A stretch of DNA of 5,256 bases. It comes from Spirochaetaceae bacterium (lineage in GTDB: Bacteria; Spirochaetota; Spirochaetia; Treponematales; Breznakiellaceae). How positions within the stretch are numbered: position 1 is the first letter of the stretch; every line of letters starts with the position of its first letter. The stretch is from assembly GCA_031290405.1 (NCBI GenBank), contig JAITNO010000051.1, forward strand, positions 1 to 5,256, given 5' to 3'. A program made the position numbers and the translations under genes. Below the pieces are notes generated by a model. The model was not told the origin of the DNA. It saw nothing but the letters and a program-made list of their open reading frames with translations, and did no database searches. Shown in pieces: positions 1 through 4,262 of the stretch.

Positions 1-135
1 GTTTTGACGCCTCAACGCGCAACTTTCACGGCGGGGCGCATTGCCTGCGCGCTGGGCTTTTTTGGGTTTTTGCGTGCCGTGCGGCGGCGCCTGAAACGCT
101 TTTCTCCCCAAGCTTTCTCTGCTCGAGGGCCCCCT

Positions 136-366
136 GGCGCCGTCGGTAAACTTACCGGCGCCGTCGGTAAACTTATCGGCGCCGTCGGTAAACTTACCGG
201 CGCCGTCGGTAAACTTACCGGCGCCGTCGGTAAACTTATCGGCGCGGTCGGTAAACTTACCGGCGCCGTCGGTAAACTTATCGGCGCCGTCGGTAAACTT
301 ACCGGCGCCGTCGGTAAACTTATCGGCGCGGTCGGTAAACTTACCGGCGCGGTCGGTAAACTTACC
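136..366. repeat. Tandem array of eleven 21-bp hairpin-forming units
   Basis: Eleven contiguous 21-bp units, with a further partial unit of about 7 bp at 367-373. Each unit is a GGCGCC palindrome, then GTC, then the imperfect palindrome GGTAAACTTACC, whose arms GGTAA and TTACC are separated by AC. Only two positions vary. Base 6 is C or G, with G in units 6, 10 and 11. Base 20 is C or T, with T in units 2, 5, 7 and 9. As RNA, one unit plus the start of the next can extend the hairpin to about nine pairs, and the C/T change at base 20 keeps a G-U pair. The three variants run A B A A B C B A B C C; the order A B C occurs at units 4-6 and 8-10, suggesting growth by block duplication. Function is unknown; an intergenic satellite-like or protein-binding array is more likely than a coding repeat. 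Confidence 0.93.
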
Positions 367-432
367 GGCGCGGCCAGGAGGGGACGAAACGCGGAGACGC
401 GGAAAATATTTATCACTATCACTATAGGATAG

Positions 433-438
433 AAGGAG
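433..438 (+). promoter_or_regulatory. Ribosome binding site of the 55-codon frame
   Basis: AAGGAG lies 6 nt before the ATG at 445. It is as strong as the sites of the clear genes in this window, and it is the main reason for taking the short frame seriously as something translated or formerly translated. Confidence 0.6.
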
Positions 439-444
439 ATCATT

Positions 445-612
445 ATGGCAATAAATCGTGATTACATACCGCGCGCCGACGCAGAGTTCGCGTTAATGAA
501 GAGAGAGCGCCGGTCGATGGGAGCGCCGATTGCAACCCCAAAGCGTATTGCTGGGGGCTCAAGCCCCGTAGGGCGCAAAAAGAGTCTGTGGCTCCTCTGT
601 CGAGTTGCTTAA
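445..612 (+). CDS. Small 55-aa protein, probably a truncated N-terminal remnant
   Basis: An ATG with a strong AAGGAG site starts a 55-residue frame ending in TAA at 610-612. The first 15 residues, MAINRDYIPRADAEF, resemble an N-terminal signature (NRDYIPRxDAxF) that I recall from longer hypothetical proteins of spirochaetes and other anaerobes; this is memory, not a search. After residue 16 the chain becomes basic and low in structure (MKRERRSMGAPIATPKR), then ends SLWLLCRVA, with no recognised domain. My reading is that the 5' end of a longer gene, with its own translation signal, has been joined to unrelated DNA. An 8-bp direct repeat, GAGCGCCG, at 505-512 and 521-528 lies just past the point where the similarity ends. 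It could instead be a real small protein or a translated leader, because it ends 10 bp before the fdhF promoter. No function is assigned. Confidence 0.4.
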   Translation: MAINRDYIPRADAEFALMKRERRSMGAPIATPKRIAGGSSPVGRKKSLWLLCRVA

Positions 613-621
613 ACAAAACAG

Positions 622-650
622 TTGCGAACACGCGCGAGGGGGTTTATAAT
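622..650 (+). promoter_or_regulatory. Sigma70-type promoter of the fdhF-hycB operon
   Basis: TTGCGA (622-627, four of six matches to TTGACA) is separated by exactly 17 bp from a perfect TATAAT (645-650). Transcription would begin near 656-658, leaving a leader of about 50 nt before the fdhF start at 709. The -10 box overlaps the in-frame ATG at 649, so a transcript from this promoter cannot use the ATGs at 622 or 649. That supports the downstream fdhF start. The call rests on sequence match only. Confidence 0.65.
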
Positions 651-656
651 GGGAAT

Positions 657-684
657 CAAGCGCTTGTTATGCAAGCAAAAGCTT
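657..684. promoter_or_regulatory. Cluster of CAAGC/GCTTG inverted repeats in the fdhF leader
   Basis: A perfect 10-bp palindrome, CAAGCGCTTG (657-666), sits at the predicted transcription start. GCTTG (662-666) can also pair with CAAGC (672-676) across a 5-nt loop, and AAGC (673-676) with GCTT (681-684) across AAAA. The overlapping arms give alternative small hairpins in the leader RNA, or a regulator-binding site on DNA. No known regulator site is recognised. Confidence 0.35.
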
Positions 685-695
685 ACACTATTGAG

Positions 696-700
696 AGGAG
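696..700 (+). promoter_or_regulatory. fdhF: Ribosome binding site deciding the fdhF start
   Basis: AGGAG, within GAGAGGAG (693-700), lies 8 nt before the ATG at 709. It selects this start over the in-frame ATGs at 622 and 649. GAGGGGG before 649 looks like a competing site, but it lies in the spacer of the predicted promoter and would not be transcribed from it. Confidence 0.75.
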
Positions 701-708
701 ACTATTTT

Positions 709-2901
709 ATGGCAACAAACATGAGAGAGATTCAGACTACCTGTTGTTACTGCGGCGCCGGCTGTCAGCTCTTGTTCACCGTGGATCAAAAGGCGAACAA
801 GGTTCTTGACGTGCATCCGGTTAAAGGCAGGACAAACGACGACAAGGCGTGTCTGAAGGGTTGGTACGGCTGGGATTACCTTAACGATCCGCAGATTCTT
901 ACCAAGCGGATTCGGGAGCCTATGATTCGCAAGAACGGGCGCTCATCGCCGTTGGAAGTGGTTGGTTGGGACGAGGCGATCGCCTTTGTTGCGGGCAATC
1001 TTAAGGCGATTAAACAAAAATGGGGGCCGGACGCGTTTATGGGCGCCGGATCCGCGCGCGGGCCGGGCAATGAGCCGAACTATCTGATGCAGAAGTTTGT
1101 CCGCGCCTGCATCGGGACGAACAACATCGACCACTGCGCGCGCATTTGCCATGCGGCCTCCGTCGCGGGCTCGATGCAGACGATTGGCGAGGGGGCGATG
1201 TCGCTTTCGATTCCCGAAATCGAAGATTGCGAGGTGATCTTCAACATTGGGTACAACGCGGCGGCCTCCCACCCGATTGTGGCGCGCCGCATCGTGCGCG
1301 CGAAGGAAAAGGGGGCCTACATTATCTGCGCCGACCCGCGCATTACCGAAACGGCGCGCATTGCCGACCTTCACCTTCAGCTTAAAGGTGGCAGCAACAT
1401 CGCCCTCACCAACGCGATGGCGAACGTGATCATCACCGAGGGCTTGCAGGATGAGGCGTTCATCAAGGCGCATACGAAGGATTTTGACGCGTTCTGGGCG
1501 ATCGTCAAAGAATACACGCCGGAATTTTCGGCTAAAATCACGGGGCTCAAGGCCGACGACATCCGCCTTGCGGCGCGCAAATACGCGGGCTCGAAGCACT
1601 CGGTGATTACCTGGGGGATGGGCGTTACCCAGTTCCAACAGGGGGTCGAGGTGGTGAAGAGTTGCTGTTCGCTGGGTATGTTGACGGGCAACTTCGGGCA
1701 CTATGCCTGCGGCACGGGCCCCGTCCGCGGCCAGAACAACGTGCAGGGTACCTGCGACATGGGCGTCCTCCCCAATGTCTATCCGGGCTACCAGAGCGTG
1801 ACCGACCCCAAGATGAAGGAAAAGTTCGAGAAAGCCTGGGGGGCGAAGCTCTCCGACAAGGCCGGCCTTCCGCTTACCCGCGTGCCTGAGCGCGTCATTC
1901 ATGAAAAGGATCCGGCCAAGCGGATCCACGCCTACTACATCTTTGGCGAGGATCCCGGTCAGTCGGACCCCGACCTTGAAGAGATTAGAGAGACGCTCGA
2001 CAAGGTTGACTTTGTTGTCTGCCAGGACATTTTCTGGAACAAGACGACGCTCCACGCGGACGCGATACTGCCTGCCACCGCCTGGGGCGAGCACGACGGC
2101 GTGTACACGAGCTCCGACCGGGGCTTCCAGCGGATACGCAAGGTGCTTGAGCCGGTTGGCAACGTCAAGGACGACTGGGAGATCATCTGCCTGGTGTCCA
2201 CGGCGATGGGCTATCCGATGAAGTACAACAACACCGAAGAGATCTGGAACGAGATGATCGACCTTTCGCCAAAATTCACCGGCGCAACCTACGCAAAGCT
2301 GGAGAAGCTGGGCAGCATCCAGTGGCCGTGCTGGGACAAGGGGCCGGAAGACAAGGGCACGATGTTCCTCCACAAGGGCGGCGTGTTCGCCACGGCGGAC
2401 GGCATCGGCATCCTTAAGACTTCGCCCTACCAGCCGCCGGCGGAAATGGAAAACGCCGACTTCCCGCTGACCCTCTGCACGGTGCGCGAGGTCGGCCACT
2501 ATTCGGTGCGCACGATGACGGGCAACTGCCGTATGCTCCGCAACCTTGAAGACGAGCCGGGCTGGGTGGAAATCTCCCCCCAAGACGCGGGGAGCCTCAC
2601 CATCGAGCAGGGCGAGATCGTGCGCGTTTCCTCGAAGCGCGGCACCTGCCTTACCCGCGCGCGGGTGACCGAGCGCGTCAAGGCGGGGGCCGTCTATATG
2701 ACCTACCAATGGTGGATAGGCGCCTGCAACGAGCTGACGATTTCCCGTCTGGACCCGTCGAGCAGCACGCCGGAATACAAGTACTGCGCCTGCAAGGTTG
2801 AAAAGCTGAAAAACCAGAAGGCCGCCTGGGAAGAAGTCGCGCGGCAGTATGAAGACATTCGCACAAAAATGCACATCGAAACGAAGGAGAAAATAGCATG
2901 A
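709..2901 (+). CDS. fdhF: Formate dehydrogenase H-type catalytic subunit, cysteine variant
   Basis: A cytoplasmic molybdopterin enzyme for reversible formate oxidation/CO2 reduction, 730 residues from this start (E. coli FdhF has 715), colinear with FdhF throughout. An N-terminal [4Fe-4S] ligand set is C12, C15, C19 and C48, followed by K50, the residue lying between cluster and pterin in FdhF. The catalytic motif is HCARICH, with C147 (codon TGC, 1147-1149) where E. coli has selenocysteine 140, followed by the conserved H148. R340 in PVRGQNNVQG corresponds to the active-site Arg333. The C-terminal dinucleotide-binding domain starts near residue 585 and includes REVGHYSVRTMTGN and TYQWWIGACNE. 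An upstream in-frame extension to 622 is rejected because it overlaps the promoter and lacks family similarity; M5 (721) is another possible start. The stop overlaps hycB by 4 bp. Whether Mo or W is used cannot be told. A Cys-type enzyme needs no SECIS element and can work without selenium; in T. primitia and Acetobacterium woodii such forms coexist with Sec forms. Confidence 0.95.
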   Translation: MATNMREIQTTCCYCGAGCQLLFTVDQKANKVLDVHPVKGRTNDDKACLKGWYGWDYLNDPQILTKRIREPMIRKNGRSSPLEVVGWDEAIAFVAGNLKAIKQKWGPDAFMGAGSARGPGNEPNYLMQKFVRACIGTNNIDHCARICHAASVAGSMQTIGEGAMSLSIPEIEDCEVIFNIGYNAAASHPIVARRIVRAKEKGAYIICADPRITETARIADLHLQLKGGSNIALTNAMANVIITEGLQDEAFIKAHTKDFDAFWAIVKEYTPEFSAKITGLKADDIRLAARKYAGSKHSVITWGMGVTQFQQGVEVVKSCCSLGMLTGNFGHYACGTGPVRGQNNVQGTCDMGVLPNVYPGYQSVTDPKMKEKFEKAWGAKLSDKAGLPLTRVPERVIHEKDPAKRIHAYYIFGEDPGQSDPDLEEIRETLDKVDFVVCQDIFWNKTTLHADAILPATAWGEHDGVYTSSDRGFQRIRKVLEPVGNVKDDWEIICLVSTAMGYPMKYNNTEEIWNEMIDLSPKFTGATYAKLEKLGSIQWPCWDKGPEDKGTMFLHKGGVFATADGIGILKTSPYQPPAEMENADFPLTLCTVREVGHYSVRTMTGNCRMLRNLEDEPGWVEISPQDAGSLTIEQGEIVRVSSKRGTCLTRARVTERVKAGAVYMTYQWWIGACNELTISRLDPSSSTPEYKYCACKVEKLKNQKAAWEEVARQYEDIRTKMHIETKEKIA
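2884..2889 (+). promoter_or_regulatory. hycB: Ribosome binding site of hycB inside the fdhF 3' end
   Basis: AAGGAG sits 8 nt before the hycB ATG, within the last codons of fdhF. With the ATGA overlap (2898-2901) this indicates translational coupling and balanced production of the two subunits. Confidence 0.75.
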
Positions 2902-3449
2902 GGCAATTAAATTCATTTGTTCAAGCAAAACCAGTGCGCTGCATCGGGTGCAGAACCTGCATGATAGCGTGCGTCGTCGCCCACGAAGGCAAGCGGATTT
3001 TCGAGATTGATCCCGACAGTTACGCCTTTAACCCGCGCCTCTTTATGGTAAAGACGGCGCGGCTTTCGGCCCCCGTCCAGTGCCGGCACTGCGAGAATCC
3101 CGCCTGCAAGCAGGCTTGCACGTCAGGCGCCATCAGCATCAAGGACAACACCGTCTTCATCGATGCAAAGAAGTGCATCGCCTGTAAGAACTGCGTCATC
3201 GCTTGTCCTTTCGGCGCGGTGGAAATCGTCGAAACGGCGGAGGTCAACAACGACGGCACCAACAAAAAGGTCGCCAACAAGTGCGACCTCTGCGTGGGCG
3301 TCGCCGACAGCCCCTCCTGCATCAGGGTGTGCCCCACCGAGGCGCTTTCCCTCGTGACGGAGGAAAGGTTCGGCGAATCGTTGTCCAACAAGCGCAAGGC
3401 CGCCCTCGAAGGCGCCGTCCTCGAAAGCGCTGTGGGCGCGGCGTCGTAG
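2898..3449 (+). CDS. hycB: HycB/HydN-type iron-sulfur electron-transfer subunit with four [4Fe-4S] clusters
   Basis: A 183-residue soluble polyferredoxin expected to carry electrons between FdhF and a partner enzyme. Sixteen cysteines fall in four sets: C15/C18/C21/C25, C62/C65/C70/C74, C93/C96/C99/C103 and C129/C132/C141/C145. This spacing and length are typical of HycB, HydN and the HycB subunits of hydrogen-dependent CO2 reductase. There is no signal peptide or membrane segment, which fits a cytoplasmic complex. The tail after about residue 155 (ERFGESLSNKRKAALEGAVLES) is polar, probably helical, and free of cysteine. The start ATG overlaps the fdhF stop by 4 bp. The partner cannot be read from the window because no hydrogenase gene is present. 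HydN, HycB and HycB2/3 are hard to separate without a phylogeny, so the symbol gives the subfamily only. Confidence 0.88.
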   Translation: MRQLNSFVQAKPVRCIGCRTCMIACVVAHEGKRIFEIDPDSYAFNPRLFMVKTARLSAPVQCRHCENPACKQACTSGAISIKDNTVFIDAKKCIACKNCVIACPFGAVEIVETAEVNNDGTNKKVANKCDLCVGVADSPSCIRVCPTEALSLVTEERFGESLSNKRKAALEGAVLESAVGAAS

Positions 3450-3469
3450 TTTTTTTGCAGTGGCCTACG

Positions 3470-3511
3470 CCAACAAGAAACCCCCGCCTTCCGGCGGGGG
3501 TTTCTTGTTGG
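3470..3511. terminator. Long hairpin terminator, probably bidirectional
   Basis: A perfect 18-bp inverted repeat (3471-3488 and 3493-3510) encloses a TTCC loop; C3470 and G3511 add a nineteenth pair. The GC core (CCCCCGCC/GGCGGGGG) is flanked by an A-rich left arm and a T-rich right arm (TTTCTTGTTG). The element therefore reads as core hairpin plus T-rich tail from either side. It lies 21 bp past the hycB stop and 29 bp past the stop of the convergent minus-strand gene, so it can end both transcripts. A run of seven T (3450-3456) directly after the hycB stop has no stem before it. Confidence 0.88.
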
Positions 3512-3539
3512 TAATGGCCTACGGCCTGCGAACTGCGGA

Positions 3540-4037
3540 CTAAATCCAGACGCGGATGCCGGCTTCACCGCCGATCCCCCAGTAGAAACCGTTGCCGCCG
3601 CCTGAGTGCAAGCCCAGCGAGGGAACGAGTTGGCCAAAAACCTCAAGGCGCTTGCTAAGCACTTGAAGGCTCAAGCCAATGGGGATCCTGCCCGCCAAAT
3701 TCATGGAAAAACCGTCGCCAAACCAGAAGTTGCCGAGGAGACCGGCGCCCAGATACCAGCCCAACATACCATTCTTGGAAAGGTTGATGTCAATGACATA
3801 ATAGTCTCCGGTAACGCCCAACCAAAAAGGATCGCCGAGGCCAAAATTGACGCCCCAAAATACGGGCAGACTGGAGGCCTTCAGACTCAATGCCATGTTT
3901 CCAAGTCCGGCGTTCCCCCAACCGTCGTAGTTGCCGCTGCCAACCAAGCCCAGCCCCAAGCCGCCCGGGTGATCGGCAAACACACCCACGCAGCTCAATG
4001 TCAAGCCAACAACAATAAGCGCACACGTTCTTTTCAT
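3540..4037 (-). CDS. Exported DUF3996-like protein, probable outer-membrane beta-barrel
   Basis: A 165-residue protein starting at MKRTC with GGAGG 5 nt upstream; a 21-codon extension to 4100 is rejected because it runs through the ribosome binding site. Residues 1-21 form a signal peptide (basic KR, hydrophobic LIVVGLTLSCVGV), with likely signal peptidase I cleavage at VFA|DHP. LTLSC (12-16) is a poor lipobox, so a lipoprotein is less likely. The mature part is rich in Gly, Trp, Phe and Tyr in alternating stretches (VFWGVNFGLGDPFWLGVTGDYY, near 59-80; GWYLGAGLLGNFWFGDGF further on) and ends in a short strand, GIRVWI. This fits an eight-strand-type small barrel. The overall pattern, including the mature start DHPGGLGLG, matches DUF3996-type proteins as I remember them from Treponema and Borrelia; that family has no firm function. 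It is transcribed alone, convergent to hycB and divergent from the phosphofructokinase gene. Confidence 0.82.
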   Translation of the reverse strand: MKRTCALIVVGLTLSCVGVFADHPGGLGLGLVGSGNYDGWGNAGLGNMALSLKASSLPVFWGVNFGLGDPFWLGVTGDYYVIDINLSKNGMLGWYLGAGLLGNFWFGDGFSMNLAGRIPIGLSLQVLSKRLEVFGQLVPSLGLHSGGGNGFYWGIGGEAGIRVWI

Positions 4038-4042
4038 ACTTT

Positions 4043-4047
4043 CCTCC
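4043..4047 (-). promoter_or_regulatory. Ribosome binding site of the DUF3996-like gene
   Basis: On the minus strand GGAGG lies 5 nt before the ATG whose first base is 4037. It fixes the start after the apparent upstream extension and just before the signal peptide. Confidence 0.75.
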
Positions 4048-4086
4048 AACGTAAAAAATCTGCCTTTGGTATAACGCAGCCCCAAA

Positions 4087-4116
4087 ATAAAAGCAAGCAA
4101 GCAAGCCTTCTGTCAA
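4087..4116 (-). promoter_or_regulatory. Candidate sigma70 promoter of the DUF3996-like gene
   Basis: On the minus strand a perfect TTGACA (4111-4116) is followed after 18 bp by TTTTAT (4087-4092, four of six matches to TATAAT). The leader would be roughly 40 nt. The weak -10 box and long spacer suggest modest activity. A second -10 possibility, TATACC nearer the gene, has no good -35 box. The spacer contains a tetranucleotide repeat. Confidence 0.5.
4091..4106. repeat. Four tandem AAGC tetranucleotides in a promoter spacer
   Basis: AAGC is repeated four times without error (read as GCTT on the minus strand), almost entirely between the -35 and -10 boxes of the candidate promoter of the DUF3996-like gene. 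Loss or gain of one unit would change the spacer from 18 to 14 or 22 bp. Four copies is short for a hypermutable tract, so variability is only a possibility. Confidence 0.7.
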
Positions 4117-4188
4117 GCCAAAGTGGAAACGTCGCATTCGGTCATGCCGCTTGGCATCCGTGTGACATTATCATCTTGGCGCAACAAA

Positions 4189-4202
4189 GGGGGCGCGCCC
4201 CC
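4189..4202. repeat. GC-only 14-bp palindrome upstream of the phosphofructokinase promoter
   Basis: GGGGGCGCGCCCCC is a perfect palindrome; with its flanks it reads AA before and CTT after. It abuts the predicted -35 box at 4204. It could be a regulator site or the stem of a hairpin. On the minus strand it is followed by TTTGTTG, which is weakly terminator-like. A smaller hairpin, ATGCC-GCTT-GGCAT, lies at 4144-4157. Confidence 0.55.
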
Positions 4203-4203
4203 C

Positions 4204-4232
4204 TTAACCATCCCGCCCAATTCCGCTATCAT
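4204..4232 (+). promoter_or_regulatory. Candidate sigma70 promoter of the phosphofructokinase gene
   Basis: TTAACC (4204-4209, four of six matches) is separated by 17 bp from TATCAT (4227-4232, five of six). Transcription would start near 4239, giving a leader of about 24 nt that includes the AGGAGG site. Called by sequence match only. Confidence 0.5.
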
Positions 4233-4252
4233 AAACCCCATCGCCCTTTTGC

Positions 4253-4258
4253 AGGAGG
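4253..4258 (+). promoter_or_regulatory. Ribosome binding site of the phosphofructokinase gene
   Basis: A full AGGAGG stands 4 nt before the ATG at 4263 and fixes the start. The spacing is slightly short but common in highly expressed genes. Confidence 0.8.
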
Positions 4259-4262
4259 AATA

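Larger units (their letters stand above)
1..444. other. Intergenic region without a convincing gene
   Basis: Long open frames run through this stretch on both strands, but I do not call any of them. They stay open because the central repeat has a period of 21, a multiple of three, so a frame without a stop in one unit has none in any. The left-to-right frame would start at a TTG at the window edge with no visible ribosome binding site, and would encode a monotonous GAVGKLT/GAVGKLI repeat. The opposite frame would encode VSLPTAP repeats. Positions 1-135 are GC-rich with several T runs (58-63, 67-70) and no recognisable domain. Positions 367-444 become AT-rich (AAAATATTT near 402-411) and contain TATCAC twice in tandem (411-422) before the ribosome binding site of the next frame. 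Confidence 0.6.

Noticed and set aside
36..63. GCGCA-TTGCC-TGCGC followed by six T as a terminator of an upstream gene.
   Set aside because: The stem is only five pairs and 7 nt separate it from the T run; no upstream gene is visible.
136..373. A CRISPR array.
   Set aside because: The units are directly adjacent with no unique spacers, the unit is shorter than usual CRISPR repeats, and no cas gene is present.
419..428. TCACTATAGG, a ten-base match to the T7 RNA polymerase promoter.
   Set aside because: The upstream specificity part of the T7 promoter does not match, and the piece arises from the tandem TATCAC repeat.
4..443. Long open frames on both strands encoding GAVGKLT/GAVGKLI or VSLPTAP repeat proteins.
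   Set aside because: They follow from the 21-bp period. The plus frame starts at TTG without a visible ribosome binding site, and the two frames mirror each other.
443..631. Minus-strand 62-residue frame.
   Set aside because: It overlaps the 55-codon frame and the promoter, and has no recognisable domain. It could be a shadow of a dispersed repeat, but I cannot support a gene.
943..2928. Minus-strand frame of 661 codons opposite fdhF.
   Set aside because: It is a shadow of high GC content in the third codon positions of fdhF; its translation is Arg/His/Val-rich with no family signature.
3450..3456. Seven T directly after the hycB stop as an independent terminator.
   Set aside because: No stem of useful length precedes the run; the strong hairpin about 20 bp further on explains termination.
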